In this document: positions 37,389 to 47,485 of the stretch, piece after piece
How positions within the stretch are numbered: position 1 is the stretch's first letter
Layout of the letters: every line of letters begins with the position of its first letter
Assembly (NCBI GenBank): GCA_029945725.1
Contig: JAQSDB010000002.1
Span: 248,001 to 312,000 of the forward strand
DNA: 64,000 nt
Source of the DNA: a bacterium
GTDB taxonomy: Bacteria > Pseudomonadota > Gammaproteobacteria > Pseudomonadales > Moraxellaceae
Direction of reading: 5' to 3'
The notes under the pieces: generated by a model
The model's database searches: none
What the model saw: the letters and a program-made list of their open reading frames with translations, nothing else
Told to the model about the DNA's origin: nothing
Program-made: the position numbers and the translations under genes

Positions 37389-40300
37389 ATGCTCATCCTG
37401 CCTGGTTCCCTGGCGCTTTCTGCTTTCCGACAGACCCGTTTGTTGCGGGAACTGCAAATCCTTGTGCCAGCCGTGACGGCGGTGCACGCACGGTTTCTGC
37501 ATTTGCTAGAGACAGAAAGCGGCGGCGGGAGTGCCGGCGAGCTGGGTGCCGAGGCAAAGGGCCGGCTGGAATCCCTGCTGGATTACGGCGATGCCTTTAC
37601 GGCGCGTGAAAGCGGCGAGTTGTTTCTGGTGGTACCGCGACCCGGCACGATTTCTCCCTGGTCTTCGAAGGCGACGGACATCGCGCATAACTGCGGTTTG
37701 AGTCAGGTTCGACGTATTGAGCGGGCCACAGCCTTCTATATAGAAGGTGGTCCGTTTTCTGCCGAAGGCAGAAGCCTGCTGGCCGCCAGGCTGCACGACC
37801 GCATGACCCAGTCCGTGCTCGCTGACGTTAATGCCGCCTCGGTATTGTTCCGTGCCGAGCAGCCACGCCCGTTGTCGACGGTGGATATTCTGGGCGGTGG
37901 CAGTGCGGCGCTGGCAAAGGCCAATATCGAGCAGGGTTTTGCCTTGTCGGCAGACGAGATCGATTACCTCGTTGAAAACTTCCAGAGCCTGAAGCGCAAT
38001 CCCACGGACGTGGAATTGATGATGTTTGCCCAGGCCAACTCCGAGCATTGCCGGCACAAGATCTTCAATGCCGAATGGACCATCGACGGCAAGAAGCAGG
38101 ACCGTTCCCTGTTCCAGATGATCAAGAACACCTACGCCTGTGCGCCGGACAATATCCTCTCCGCCTATCATGACAATGCTGCCGTGATCAGCGGCCATCA
38201 TGCCGCGCGTTTTTTCCCGACACCGGCCACACACAGTTACGGTTACAGCGAAGAAGACGTGCACATCCTGATGAAGGTGGAGACGCACAATCACCCGACC
38301 GCCATTTCTCCCTTTCCGGGCGCCTCCACTGGCTCCGGTGGTGAAATCCGTGATGAAGGTGCCACCGGTCGCGGTGGCAAGCCCAAGGCCGGGCTCACCG
38401 GCTTTACCGTTTCCAACCTGAAAATCCCTGGTTTCGTGCAGCCCTGGGAAGCCGACTACGGCAAACCCGAACGCATTGTCACGGCACTCGACATCATGAT
38501 CGAGGGGCCGCTCGGTGGCGCAGCCTTCAATAATGAGTTCGGACGTCCGGCGCTCTGCGGTTATTTCCGCAGTTTTGAAATGACGGTGAACGGCCTTAAC
38601 GGCGAGGAAGTCCGCGGTTATCACAAGCCCATCATGATTGCCGGTGGCTACGGCAATATCCGCGCCGGGCATGTGCAGAAAAATCCCATCCAGCCCGGAG
38701 ATCACCTCATTGTGCTGGGCGGCCCGGCCATGCTGATTGGACTCGGCGGCAGCGCTGCTTCTTCGGTCGCCAGTGGCAGCAGCGCGGAAAATCTCGATTT
38801 TGCCTCGGTACAGCGTGACAACCCGGAAATGGAACGGCGCTGCCAGGAAGTGATTGATGTCTGCTGGGCCATGGGCGATGACAACCCGATTGTTTCCCTG
38901 CATGACGTCGGCGCCGGCGGCCTGTCCAACGCCATGCCCGAGCTGGTCAATGACCATGAAATGGGCGCTACCCTGAATCTGCGCGCGATTCCCAATCTTG
39001 AGCCCGGCATGCGCCCGGTGGAAGTCTGGTGCAATGAATCGCAGGAGCGCTATGTGCTCGCGGTCTCGCCTTCACGTCTGGCCGAGTTTGAAGCGATATG
39101 TGCCCGCGAGCGCTGTCTGTATGCGGTGCTGGGGACGGCCACCGAACTGCGGCAGTTGACGGTGACGGACCCGCATTTCGGCAACGATCCGGTCGACATG
39201 CCCATGCAGGTCCTGCTCGGCAAGGCGCCGCGCATGTTGCGCAGCATTGAACGCAAGACACTGACGCAGAAAGCCTTTGATGTGTCGGCGATCGATTTGC
39301 AGGAAGCGGCTTTCCGGGTGCTGCGTCTGCCTGTGGTGGCCAGCAAATCCTTTCTCATCACCATCGGCGACCGTTCGATTACCGGTCTGGTGGCGCGCGA
39401 GCAGATGGTGGGCCCCTGGCAGGTTCCAGTGGCGGATTGCGCCGTCACGGCGACTGGTTTCAATACCTGTGTGGGCGAAGCCATGGCCATGGGCGAGCGC
39501 ACACCGCTGGCCCTGATCGATGCCGCCGCTTCGGCGCGCATGGCCGTGGGGGAGTCCCTCACCAATATTGCCGCCACGCCGATTGCCCGAATCTCTGACA
39601 TCAAGCTCTCGGCCAACTGGATGGCGGCCGCGGGTTACGGTCGTGAAGATGAAAACCTGTTTGATGCCGTGGCCGCGGTCGGCATGGAAATCTGTCCGCA
39701 GCTCGGCATTGCCATTCCGGTTGGCAAGGATTCCCTGTCGATGCGCACGGTGTGGGAGGAAAACGGTGAAAAGAAAGCCGTGACCTCACCGCTGTCGCTG
39801 GTGGTGACAGCGTTTGCGCCGGTTACGGATATCCGTAAAACCCTGACCCCGCAATTGCGCAGCGACAAGGGTGATACCGTGCTCATGCTGATTGATCTGG
39901 GCCTTGGCAAGAATCGTCTGGGGGCTTCGGCGCTGGCCCAGGTCTATGGCGCCATCGGCAACGAGGCACCGGATGTCGATGATGCGGCTGTCCTGAAAAA
40001 GTTCTTTGACGGCGTGCAGGCGCTGAACCAGAAAGGCGTGTTGCTGGCCTATCACGACCGCAGTGATGGCGGCCTGTTTGCCACACTGGTGGAAATGGCG
40101 TTTGCCGGCCGCACCGGTCTTGCCGTGGATGTCAGCGGTGAGGTATTGCCGGCACTGTTCAATGAGGAACTGGGCGCGGTAGTGCAGGTGCGTGCGGCGG
40201 ATGTGGATGCGGTGCGTGCTGCTTTTTCCGGTTCGGCGCTGGCAGCAGGCGTGTATGTGGTTGCCGCCCCGGCGGTGGACGACAACATCACGATTACGGC

Positions 40301-41282
40301 GCAGGGTCGCCAGGTATTCAGCGCCAGCCGTGTCGAGCTGCAAAAGGCCTGGAGTGAAACCAGTTTCCGCATCCAGTCCCTGCGTGACAACGCGGATTGC
40401 GCCGCCCAGGAATTTGCACGTCTGGATGACAGCGCCGATCGTGGCCTCAGTGTGGCACTCAGCTATGACGTGAATGACAACATCGCCGCACCTTTTATCA
40501 ACAAGGGCGTGCGCCCCCGCGTGGCGGTGCTGCGTGAACAGGGTGTGAATGGCCAGATTGAAATGGCTGCTGCTTTTGATCGTGCCGGCTTCCAGTCGGT
40601 CGACGTGCACATGAGTGACATCATCGCGGGCCGCACTTCCCTGCAGGACTTCAAGGGGCTGGTCGCCTGTGGCGGTTTCTCCTATGGCGATGTGCTGGGC
40701 GCAGGCGGTGGCTGGGCCAAATCCGTGCTCTTCAATGCGCGTGCCCGTGAAAACTTTGCCAGCTTTTTTGTACGCGACGACAGCTTTACGCTGGGTATCT
40801 GCAATGGCTGCCAGATGTTGTCGCAGCTGAAGGACCTGATTCCCGGTGCCGAAGGCTGGCCACGGTTTGCGCGCAATATGAGCGAGCAGTTCGAGGCGCG
40901 TACGGTGATGGTGGAAGTGAAAAAATCGCCGTCAGTATTGCTGGCGGGCATGGCAGGTTCACGCATGCCGATTGCGGTCGCCCATGGTGAAGGCCGTGTC
41001 AGTGACAGTGCCGCGCGTGTGGCGGCGCTGTCTTCGAGCGGTCTGGTGGGGCTCGGTTATATCGACAATAACGGTATCAGCACGCAAACCTACCCCCTCA
41101 ATCCCAATGGCTCGCCGGACGGGATTGCCGGTGTCACCTCGGTGGATGGCCGCGCGACGATTCTCATGCCGCATCCGGAGCGTGTGTTCCGTGCCGTGCA
41201 GCATGCCTGGTATCCGCAGGAGTGGCAGGAAGACGGTTCCTGGATGCGCCTGTTCCGCAATGCCCGTGTTTTTGCAGGGTAA
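37389..41282 (+). CDS. purL: Phosphoribosylformylglycinamidine synthase PurL
   Basis: A 1297-residue single-chain FGAM synthetase (E. coli 1295) converting FGAR and glutamine to FGAM in purine synthesis. Order: an N-terminal PurS-like domain, a linker, the ATP-binding synthetase core ([56 protein letters not shown]), an auxiliary repeat, and a C-terminal glutaminase with the nucleophile in [13 protein letters not shown] and final HPERVFR. The ATG at 37389 gives the family length. No overlapping operon partner upstream. Confidence 0.97.
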   Translation: MLILPGSLALSAFRQTRLLRELQILVPAVTAVHARFLHLLETESGGGSAGELGAEAKGRLESLLDYGDAFTARESGELFLVVPRPGTISPWSSKATDIAHNCGLSQVRRIERATAFYIEGGPFSAEGRSLLAARLHDRMTQSVLADVNAASVLFRAEQPRPLSTVDILGGGSAALAKANIEQGFALSADEIDYLVENFQSLKRNPTDVELMMFAQANSEHCRHKIFNAEWTIDGKKQDRSLFQMIKNTYACAPDNILSAYHDNAAVISGHHAARFFPTPATHSYGYSEEDVHILMKVETHNHPTAISPFPGASTGSGGEIRDEGATGRGGKPKAGLTGFTVSNLKIPGFVQPWEADYGKPERIVTALDIMIEGPLGGAAFNNEFGRPALCGYFRSFEMTVNGLNGEEVRGYHKPIMIAGGYGNIRAGHVQKNPIQPGDHLIVLGGPAMLIGLGGSAASSVASGSSAENLDFASVQRDNPEMERRCQEVIDVCWAMGDDNPIVSLHDVGAGGLSNAMPELVNDHEMGATLNLRAIPNLEPGMRPVEVWCNESQERYVLAVSPSRLAEFEAICARERCLYAVLGTATELRQLTVTDPHFGNDPVDMPMQVLLGKAPRMLRSIERKTLTQKAFDVSAIDLQEAAFRVLRLPVVASKSFLITIGDRSITGLVAREQMVGPWQVPVADCAVTATGFNTCVGEAMAMGERTPLALIDAAASARMAVGESLTNIAATPIARISDIKLSANWMAAAGYGREDENLFDAVAAVGMEICPQLGIAIPVGKDSLSMRTVWEENGEKKAVTSPLSLVVTAFAPVTDIRKTLTPQLRSDKGDTVLMLIDLGLGKNRLGASALAQVYGAIGNEAPDVDDAAVLKKFFDGVQALNQKGVLLAYHDRSDGGLFATLVEMAFAGRTGLAVDVSGEVLPALFNEELGAVVQVRAADVDAVRAAFSGSALAAGVYVVAAPAVDDNITITAQGRQVFSASRVELQKAWSETSFRIQSLRDNADCAAQEFARLDDSADRGLSVALSYDVNDNIAAPFINKGVRPRVAVLREQGVNGQIEMAAAFDRAGFQSVDVHMSDIIAGRTSLQDFKGLVACGGFSYGDVLGAGGGWAKSVLFNARARENFASFFVRDDSFTLGICNGCQMLSQLKDLIPGAEGWPRFARNMSEQFEARTVMVEVKKSPSVLLAGMAGSRMPIAVAHGEGRVSDSAARVAALSSSGLVGLGYIDNNGISTQTYPLNPNGSPDGIAGVTSVDGRATILMPHPERVFRAVQHAWYPQEWQEDGSWMRLFRNARVFAG

Positions 41283-41298
41283 GAATGGTCGGGTGCTC

Positions 41299-41610
41299 AT
41301 GTACAAAATCACTTTCTATGTTCCGGAATCACATCTGGAGTCGGTGAAAGCGGCGTTGTTTGCCGCTGGCGCCGGTCGCATCGGTCATTACGACTCCTGT
41401 GCCTGGCAGGTAAAGGGGCAGGGGCAGTTTCGCCCGTTGCCCGGCAGCCGCCCGTTTATCGGTGCTTCTGACATGCTGGAAACGCTTGAGGAGTACAGGG
41501 TTGAACTGGTGTGTGCGGAGGAGCGGATTCATGCGGCCATGGCGGCGCTGAAGCAGGCACACCCGTACGAAGTGCCTGCCTGTGATGTGGTCCGGCTTGA
41601 GCACTTCTGA
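41299..41610 (+). CDS. Standalone NIF3-insertion-like small protein
   Basis: A 103-residue protein (MYKITFYVPESHLESVKAAL ... YEVPACDVVRLEHF) that matches the PII-like insertion domain of NIF3/YqfO proteins as I remember it: GAGRIGHYDSCAWQVKGQGQFRPL is the typical segment. It is a free-standing version; the metal-binding NIF3 halves are absent. Function unknown. It lies 16 nt behind purL, so probably in the same transcript. The longer open frame upstream is inside purL and unlikely to be used. Confidence 0.8.
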   Translation: MYKITFYVPESHLESVKAALFAAGAGRIGHYDSCAWQVKGQGQFRPLPGSRPFIGASDMLETLEEYRVELVCAEERIHAAMAALKQAHPYEVPACDVVRLEHF

Positions 41611-41714
41611 TTCGCTGGTTGTGACGGGCGACAGGCTTGGGTTATTGTCACGGCAGTTTTGTCCGGCCCGCTTTCCGGGCTGCATCCCGGGCAACTGCAG
41701 AGCAGCAAGTCACA

Positions 41715-42719
41715 ATGGCTGAACATACCGACTCCCATATTTTTCTGCGGCTGATTTATCAGGCCATGCTCAATGCCGGCATGCCGGCAGAGGCCATTCT
41801 CGCCAAGGCGGGCGTGGCATTGAGCCGTCTTAATGATTCCCATGCGCGCACGCCCAATGCTGCCCAGGCGTTCTTCTGGCAGGCTGCCGAGGAAATAACC
41901 CGTGATCCGCATATCGGCCTGCATCTGGGAGAACATCTGCCGCTCTATCGCGGGCAGGTGCTTGAATATCTTTTCACTTCCAGTCCCACCTTCGGTGAAG
42001 GCCTCAAGCGTGCGATGAATTTCCATCGCCTGCTCAGTGATGCCATCACTGGTGAGCTGGTGATCGAGGAGGATGTCTGCTACCTGTCTACCCTGACGGA
42101 TCACAAGGCTTCACGGCATTTCACCGAATGCTTTGCTGCCGGCATGATCCGTTTTTTCCGTTTTGTCACCGACGATAATTTCAAGCCGCTGGCAATTCAT
42201 ACCGAGCATGCCGAGGGCGCATCACCGGCGGAATACATGCGCATTTATGGTTGCAATGTGACGCTGGGTTGCGGCGAATACCGCCTCTATTTCAACAAGG
42301 ACGTGCTGGATTTCCGTATCTGGCAGTCCGAGCCGCGCCTGCTGCGCCTGCATGAGCAGATGGCGCAGGAGCAGCTCGCCGAGCTGCAGCGTTTTGATCT
42401 GGTGTCAGAGGTCAAGCGCGCAATCGGTGAAATGCTGGAAAGTGGCGACACCAGTCTTGATGCGATAGCCAGTCGTCTGGGGATTCCGCCGCGGCGTTTG
42501 CGCAGCCAGCTGGCAGAAGCCGATACCAGCTTTAACCAGATTCTTGCCGACTATCGTTCACGCCTGGCACGACGCCTGCTGGCGCGCACGGGCGAACCTA
42601 TCGAACAGATTGTTTATCTCACCGGCTTTTCCGAGCCCAGCACGTTTTACCGTGCTTTCAAGCGCTGGACCAATGAAACGCCAGTGGAATACCGCAAGCG
42701 CAAACAACTGCAAAACTGA
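41715..42719 (+). CDS. AraC-family transcriptional regulator (OruR-like)
   Basis: A 334-residue regulator. The N-terminal 'arabinose-binding' type domain seen in OruR/ArgR-like AraC proteins (about 1-215) includes FWQAAEEITRDPHIGLHLGEHLPLYRGQVLEYLF. The C-terminal double helix-turn-helix (about 235-330) ends IEQIVYLTGFSEPSTFYRAFKRWTNETPVEYR, the AraC signature. The frame is open to 41637, but the ATG at 41715 gives the family N-terminus. Such proteins usually control a neighbouring lipid or amino-acid catabolic gene; the target here is not clear. Confidence 0.9.
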   Translation: MAEHTDSHIFLRLIYQAMLNAGMPAEAILAKAGVALSRLNDSHARTPNAAQAFFWQAAEEITRDPHIGLHLGEHLPLYRGQVLEYLFTSSPTFGEGLKRAMNFHRLLSDAITGELVIEEDVCYLSTLTDHKASRHFTECFAAGMIRFFRFVTDDNFKPLAIHTEHAEGASPAEYMRIYGCNVTLGCGEYRLYFNKDVLDFRIWQSEPRLLRLHEQMAQEQLAELQRFDLVSEVKRAIGEMLESGDTSLDAIASRLGIPPRRLRSQLAEADTSFNQILADYRSRLARRLLARTGEPIEQIVYLTGFSEPSTFYRAFKRWTNETPVEYRKRKQLQN

Positions 42720-42720
42720 G

Positions 42721-42738
42721 CGGCACCAGGTGCCGTTT
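42721..42738 (+). terminator. Weak hairpin after the AraC-type gene
   Basis: CGGCACC and GGTGCCG form a 7-bp palindrome (42721-42735) followed by TTT. The loop is minimal and the T-tract short. It lies directly after the stop codon, in the convergent gap before the helical-repeat gene. Confidence 0.4.
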
Positions 42739-42796
42739 CAGGCGCTGTCATCGCGTTGCCATCAAGCCGTCCGGCGCACATGAAGACAAAAAACCG

Positions 42797-44224
42797 TTAA
42801 TCCGGATCAAGCAGCCGGGCTGCCCCGAGCTCGCGGCTGCGCTGGCGCAGGCGCTCCAGCGTGTCTGTGGGCAGGCTCAGGAGAGTGCCGCGATGCAGGA
42901 TTTGCTCCGCCAGCGGCAGTTCGGCCATGCGTTGCAGCATGAGATCACTCAGGTCTGCTGCTACGGCAGCCACCAGCAGATGCGCGCACAAATCCGGCTC
43001 CAGGTTTTTGGCGCGATCCAGCAACCGGTATTGAGCCTCCGGGGTCTGCTCGACGATCAGGGCCAGCAGCAGCGTCCAGTGTCCGGCCTCATGCACAGAG
43101 CGCAGCAGGTGATTCAGGATGACATCACTTTGTTCGGCCACATGCAGGGTCAGGGTGCTGCGGCGTGCACTGCCCATGACTTCGATAAGGGGCAGCAGTG
43201 ACTTCCACAGTAATTTTTCGTGAGAAACCTGTACCAGATGATGCAGGGTGTTCTCGCTCAGCTCATCGGTAATTCTGGCGGTGCGCACGAGTAAATCAGG
43301 ATTCATGAGCGGAACCAGCGGCATGAGGAAATGCCAGAGATTGTCCCTTTCGGCGGCCTGCAAGAGGCGTCGCAGCACGGCATCGTCCTGCAGCACGGGC
43401 ATGTTGATCACCCGGCGGCGATGGCTCTCATCCATCAGGTCCATCAGTGGCAACACGGTGGACCAGAGATCATGTTTGATGACGCCGCGTATCATGCTGG
43501 AGAGCATGTCGGCATCATTATCAACGGCCATGGTGACCAGTTGCTGCTTCCATTGCGGCTCTACCACGGACATCAGGGCCAGTGCGTGCGGCCACAGGTC
43601 GGTGCTTTCATTGGCGGCTGCCTGCATGATGGCGGGCAGGCGGCCGTCAGGCAGTACATCCAGCAACTGGTTCAGCCGTTGCGCGTCTTCAATGAAAAAT
43701 GCAATGCGCAGCAGCGCTTCACCGTCATGTATCTCGCGCATGACTTTTTCAATAATGGTGATGGGCAGGCGGTCAACCAGACTGCCCAGCGTGATGAACT
43801 CTTTTTGTGCAATCAGCTCGCGTGCCACCGCCAGAATGCTCGGCAAGGGCAGGGCGGCGGTCAGTGCCGTGGCTTTTTCTATTTCGAGATGAATGGCCGT
43901 TGCTGCCATGAATAACGGCGAAAGATGCCTGGCAATTTCCATGGCGCGTGGCGGGCTCATCTCGCCCGCGATGCGGGCACAGAGCAGCGGGCCTATGGTG
44001 CGTTCACTGATAAAGGCATTAAGTGCGCTGGGCAGCAATTTACTGGCGGTGGCAATGCGCCTGAAAAAAGCCCGGTGTTCATCCAGCAGGTGGCGGGCCG
44101 CAGCCTCGCGCAAGGTGTACAGCTCTGTGGCATTCAGTGCATCAAGGAAGTCGAGGTTTGCTACGGGGGTGTGCAGCAGGCGCGCGAGCTTTACGCTTTC
44201 TGCCTGGTGGCGAAAATCATTCAT
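42797..44224 (-). CDS. Unknown helical protein with 43-residue tandem repeats
   Basis: A 475-residue protein I do not recognise. It is almost all helix-compatible, Leu/Ala-rich, with no signal peptide or membrane segment. From about residue 200 it is built of repeats in which Trp recurs at 211, 254, 297, 340 and 383, exactly 43 apart. Each Trp is in a block like DLW..LPL(M/I)..M followed by a helix pair. A sixth, Trp-less unit follows near 426. The N-terminal half has weaker repeats that recall the MgtE N-domain superhelix; this is only a resemblance. A solenoid binding scaffold is likely. It starts 7 nt after the 71-residue gene in the same operon. Confidence 0.8.
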   Translation of the reverse strand: MNDFRHQAESVKLARLLHTPVANLDFLDALNATELYTLREAAARHLLDEHRAFFRRIATASKLLPSALNAFISERTIGPLLCARIAGEMSPPRAMEIARHLSPLFMAATAIHLEIEKATALTAALPLPSILAVARELIAQKEFITLGSLVDRLPITIIEKVMREIHDGEALLRIAFFIEDAQRLNQLLDVLPDGRLPAIMQAAANESTDLWPHALALMSVVEPQWKQQLVTMAVDNDADMLSSMIRGVIKHDLWSTVLPLMDLMDESHRRRVINMPVLQDDAVLRRLLQAAERDNLWHFLMPLVPLMNPDLLVRTARITDELSENTLHHLVQVSHEKLLWKSLLPLIEVMGSARRSTLTLHVAEQSDVILNHLLRSVHEAGHWTLLLALIVEQTPEAQYRLLDRAKNLEPDLCAHLLVAAVAADLSDLMLQRMAELPLAEQILHRGTLLSLPTDTLERLRQRSRELGAARLLDPD

Positions 44225-44231
44225 GGTGGCA

Positions 44232-44447
44232 TCAGCCTGCGATTATTTTGCGCATGGTGCTGCGCAGCAAGGCGGGAGCATGTTGCAGGGCCTTGTCGGT
44301 AGCGGTGCTGTAGTCGGTATTCTGGGTGTGGCGTGCCTGGTTAATAAGGTCCAGCAGCTTCTGCTGGTCGGCAGCTGCCAGCTTGTTGATGAGCTGCGGG
44401 TTTACGTCAAGCAGGCTGACGAGATCGTCGTGGGGTGAGGCGGCCAT
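44232..44447 (-). CDS. Small protein, 71 residues, partner of the repeat protein
   Basis: A small soluble protein of unknown family (SLLDVNPQLINKLAAADQQKLLDLINQARHTQ) that looks helical, with a basic C-terminus. AAGAGGG precedes the ATG at 44447, a strong ribosome site. It is the first gene of a two-gene unit; the 43-residue-repeat protein starts 7 nt after its stop. Confidence 0.72.
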   Translation of the reverse strand: MAASPHDDLVSLLDVNPQLINKLAAADQQKLLDLINQARHTQNTDYSTATDKALQHAPALLRSTMRKIIAG

Positions 44448-44543
44448 GATGCCCTCTTTTTTATCGGGTTTTGCAGGCGTTATGAAGCGGCGCGATGCCC
44501 GGAACTTAGCATGCGCTTGCGGCGTGCTCTAGCGCGGGTCTGC

Positions 44544-44575
44544 AAAAAAAAACAGGCAGATGCCGGGCATCTGCC
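44544..44575 (-). terminator. Terminator of the acyl-CoA dehydrogenase operon
   Basis: Minus-strand stem GGCAGATGCC / GGCATCTGCC (44555-44575) followed by nine T on that strand (complement of 44544-44552). It lies about 21 nt after the acyl-CoA dehydrogenase stop at 44597. Confidence 0.88.
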
Positions 44576-44596
44576 GATTCCTGGCGCTACGGGGGA

Positions 44597-45799
44597 TTAC
44601 TTCAGCTCGCTTGAGCTCTTGCCGAGGATGCGCCGGGCAATAATCAGTTGCTGGATCTGCTGGGTGCCTTCGAAGATGTCGAGAATCTTGGAGTCGCGCG
44701 CCCACTTCTCCAGCAGCTCGTCTTCGCCGTAGCCGACACTGGCGGCCAGCTCCACACACTTCAGTGTGATCTCGCTGCCAATACGGCCGGCCTTGGCTTT
44801 GGCAATCGAGGCTTCCTTGGAGTTGGGCTTCTTGTTGTCGGCCATCCAGCAGGCTTTCAGTGTGAGCAGGCGGGCGGCTTCCCACTCGGCTTCCATGCGG
44901 TAAATGCTGGCCGCGATATGCGAGGCATTCAGCGGGGGTGTGGCGTAGTCCGGATCAAGATGCTCCTTGAGCAGTTCCTTGATGCGCTCGAGCGATGCCC
45001 GGGCACAGCCAACGGCCATGGCTGCCACCAGCGGGCGGGTATTGTCGAAGGTTTCCATGACGCCGGCGAAGCCCTTCTGTACATCAATCTCCGGATTGCC
45101 CAGCAGGTTGGCAGCGGGAACACGGCAATCGGTGAAGTTGATGGCGGCGGTATCAGAGGACTTGATACCAAGCTTGTGCTCGAGGCGCGCAATCGTCATG
45201 CCCGGCGTACCCTGCTCCACCACAAAGGACTTGATGGCGGCGCGGCCGAGATGCTTGTCGAGGGTTGCCCACACCACGACGCAGTCCGCGCGCTCACCGC
45301 AGGTCACGAATATTTTTTCGCCATTGAGAATGTAGTCGTCACCATCTTTTATCGCCGTAGTACGGATGGCCGCAGAATCCGAACCGCAGCCGGGCTCGGT
45401 AATGGCCATGGCGGCCCATTTGCCCTTGAAGCGTGCCAGCTGTTCATCATTGGCAACGGCACCGATGGCGGAATTGCCGAGGCCCTGGCGCGGCATGGCC
45501 AGCAGAAAGCCGGTGTCACCGTAGCAAAGCTCGAAGACGCCGAGGGCGGCCGACATATTGGTGCCGTTTTTATTGCTGTCATCATTGCTGGCGCCACGCT
45601 TGCCCAGCGAGGTGGAATTGGGTGCATCGGCAGCGCCATCGTTAAAGCCGTCGAGCAGGGAGGCCAGCATGTCCAGCTCTTTCGGGTAGGCATGCTCGGC
45701 CTTGTCGTATTTGCGCGAGATGGGGCGGAAAAAATTGAGCGCAACTTCATGCGCCTGATTGACCAGCATGCTGAATTTTTTCGGATTCTCAAGATTCAT
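44597..45799 (-). CDS. Acyl-CoA dehydrogenase
   Basis: A 400-residue FAD enzyme that desaturates an acyl-CoA. The flavin and substrate segments are AMAITEPGCGSDSAAI and LNGEKIFVTCGERAD. The C-terminal segment ARDSKILDIFEGTQQIQQLIIARRILG is characteristic; the catalytic-base position in such enzymes is the Glu of this EGT motif. The middle portion includes an unusual Asn/Ser-rich segment near residues 60-80 (NSTSLGKRGASNDDSNKNG). ATG at 45805 is also in frame but sits directly against the AGGAA, so the one at 45799 is better spaced. It is downstream of a second dehydrogenase. Chain-length specificity unknown. Confidence 0.9.
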   Translation of the reverse strand: MNLENPKKFSMLVNQAHEVALNFFRPISRKYDKAEHAYPKELDMLASLLDGFNDGAADAPNSTSLGKRGASNDDSNKNGTNMSAALGVFELCYGDTGFLLAMPRQGLGNSAIGAVANDEQLARFKGKWAAMAITEPGCGSDSAAIRTTAIKDGDDYILNGEKIFVTCGERADCVVVWATLDKHLGRAAIKSFVVEQGTPGMTIARLEHKLGIKSSDTAAINFTDCRVPAANLLGNPEIDVQKGFAGVMETFDNTRPLVAAMAVGCARASLERIKELLKEHLDPDYATPPLNASHIAASIYRMEAEWEAARLLTLKACWMADNKKPNSKEASIAKAKAGRIGSEITLKCVELAASVGYGEDELLEKWARDSKILDIFEGTQQIQQLIIARRILGKSSSELK

Positions 45800-45850
45800 T
45801 GTCATTTCCTCATGAATTTTTTATCAGCGGCACAGGGGTGTGCTACCCGT

Positions 45851-45943
45851 GAAACGGTGGGTTTTGCCGTTTCAGCGTGAGCCCGATCCGGCCCTGTGCC
45901 GGACCTTGCGCCCCATGAAAAGCCGGGAAGACTTTTCATGGGG
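45851..45943 (-). other. Three hairpins between the two acyl-CoA dehydrogenase genes
   Basis: GAAACGG/CCGTTTC (45851-45857, 45867-45873), TCCGGC/GCCGGA (45887-45892, 45898-45903) and a perfect 12-bp stem CCCCATGAAAAG/CTTTTCATGGGG (45911-45922, 45932-45943). The last lies 4 nt behind the upstream gene's stop. No T-tract, so they look like processing or stability elements rather than a terminator. Confidence 0.6.
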
Positions 45944-45947
45944 TCAA

Positions 45948-47246
45948 TCAGACATGCAGGCCGGAGTGCATGACGGCGACCGAGCGCAGATCGCGATACC
46001 AGCGTTCTGCCGGATGCTCCTTGGTAAAGCCGTGGCCGCCCAGAATCTGTACGCCGTCATTGCCGGTTTTCATGGCCTTTTCGCCGCACAGCAGGCGCGC
46101 CAGATAGGCTTCACGATGGAAAGGCTTGCCGGCTTCGGCCAGTGCGGCGGCGCGCCAGACCATGATGCGCATGGCATCGGTTTCAATCGCCATGTCGGCA
46201 ATCATGAAAGCCACGCTCTGGCGATGTGAAATCGGTTCGCCAAAAGCAATACGGTCGTTGGCATAGGTAGCAACATAATCGAGCACGGACTGGCAGGTGC
46301 CGACGGCCAGCGCACACCAGCCGAGCGCGCCCAGATCGAGAAAGGCCTGATAATCAAAATCCGCATCCCCGAGCTTTTCGGCGCGCACATTTTCAAGGCG
46401 CAGTTTCATGGTCTCGGCCGCCTTGAGCCCCATGGCGGGGTCTTCGAGAAAACTGAGACCGGGGCTGCCACCTTCGACAATAAAGACGGCAGCCTTTCCA
46501 TCCAGTTGCGCGGCGACCAGGAAAAGCTCGGCTGCGCGCGCGATCAGCACCAGGGTTTTTTCGCCATTCAGCACATAGCCGCTGCCTTCACTTCTGGCAG
46601 TAGTTTTCAGCTGCAGGGGATTGAAGGCCGGTGTGGCTTCACTGAGGGCAAAAGTGGCTGCCGGTGGTATTTCCTCGGCAAACGCCGGCAGGTATTTTTC
46701 CTGCTGTGCCTGTGTGCCCCAGCGCGTCAGTGCATTGGCAACGCCCATGGGCGCGAGAATGCTGGCGGCCAGTGTGAAATCACCATAGGCCAGGTCTTCT
46801 GCCATCAGCACGTTGCTGACCACGGACTGCTCAGCTGCCATGCCGCCCAGTGCTTCCGGCACGGCATAAAAATTGAGGCCGAGTTCGAGCGCCTGGGTGC
46901 GAATGGCGGCAGGAAAGACGGCGTCGTGATCGGCGGCGTGTGCGGCGGGACGCAAGACGTCACGGGCAAAGCGTTGCAGGGTGTCGCGCATCATCTGCTG
47001 CTCATCGCTGAGGCCGAGATCAAACAGCCCCTTTGCGGCCGCCGGCAGACGCTGTGTGGCGTCGAGTTTCGTGCTGCTCTTGCTGAACTGGCGCGCGACA
47101 GCACCGGCCAGCTGGAAGCCGGTACGGCTGCCGGTGTAGAGCAGTTTTTCGAAAGACTTGCGCACTTTCAGGGTATCGGGCCAGTGCGAGCTGGCGAAAC
47201 GGTTCAGCATGTTGAGGCCAAAACCCTGCATTTCATTGGCATTCAT
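45948..47246 (-). CDS. Acyl-CoA dehydrogenase family protein
   Basis: A 432-residue acyl-CoA dehydrogenase-like protein. The N-terminal 75 residues (MLNRFASSHWPDTLKVRKSFEKLLYTG) extend beyond the usual core. The core then shows LGLSDEQQMMRDTLQRFARD, FALSEATPAFNPLQLKTTA, YVLNGEKTLVLIARAAELFLV and the C-terminal GVQILGGHGFTKEHPAERWYRDLRSVAVMHSG. The HSG ending replaces the usual EGT motif, so the catalytic base may differ or be missing. It precedes the other dehydrogenase in one operon; the two may form a heteromeric pair. A strong GGAGGG lies before the ATG. Confidence 0.87.
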   Translation of the reverse strand: MNANEMQGFGLNMLNRFASSHWPDTLKVRKSFEKLLYTGSRTGFQLAGAVARQFSKSSTKLDATQRLPAAAKGLFDLGLSDEQQMMRDTLQRFARDVLRPAAHAADHDAVFPAAIRTQALELGLNFYAVPEALGGMAAEQSVVSNVLMAEDLAYGDFTLAASILAPMGVANALTRWGTQAQQEKYLPAFAEEIPPAATFALSEATPAFNPLQLKTTARSEGSGYVLNGEKTLVLIARAAELFLVAAQLDGKAAVFIVEGGSPGLSFLEDPAMGLKAAETMKLRLENVRAEKLGDADFDYQAFLDLGALGWCALAVGTCQSVLDYVATYANDRIAFGEPISHRQSVAFMIADMAIETDAMRIMVWRAAALAEAGKPFHREAYLARLLCGEKAMKTGNDGVQILGGHGFTKEHPAERWYRDLRSVAVMHSGLHV

Positions 47247-47485
47247 TGTTACCCTCCTTCAGAACTGCCGTTCGATGACGGCACTGACTATGTCATGTGT
47301 TGTCTCCGCTGGATTGACCGGAATGCCGCTCCTGTCGGCCCTTAGGCCAGTTTCATGGGAGAGGGTCAACGGGATTGGGGGTTTCACGTTATGTGGGTAT
47401 TGCAGAAAAAAACAGGAGAAAGGGTTGGATGGATGCGGCCTGGCTGTGACTTGAGTTCTGGTTACTGGTACTGACCTCCCTGGCT

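Noticed and set aside
40972-41298. Upstream extension of the NIF3-insert-like protein
   Set aside because: The added residues lie inside purL in another frame and have no family support.
47447-47449. TGA as a selenocysteine codon in the small membrane-protein frame
   Set aside because: No selenocysteine insertion hairpin seen after it and no selenoprotein context; nonsense change or wrong start is simpler.
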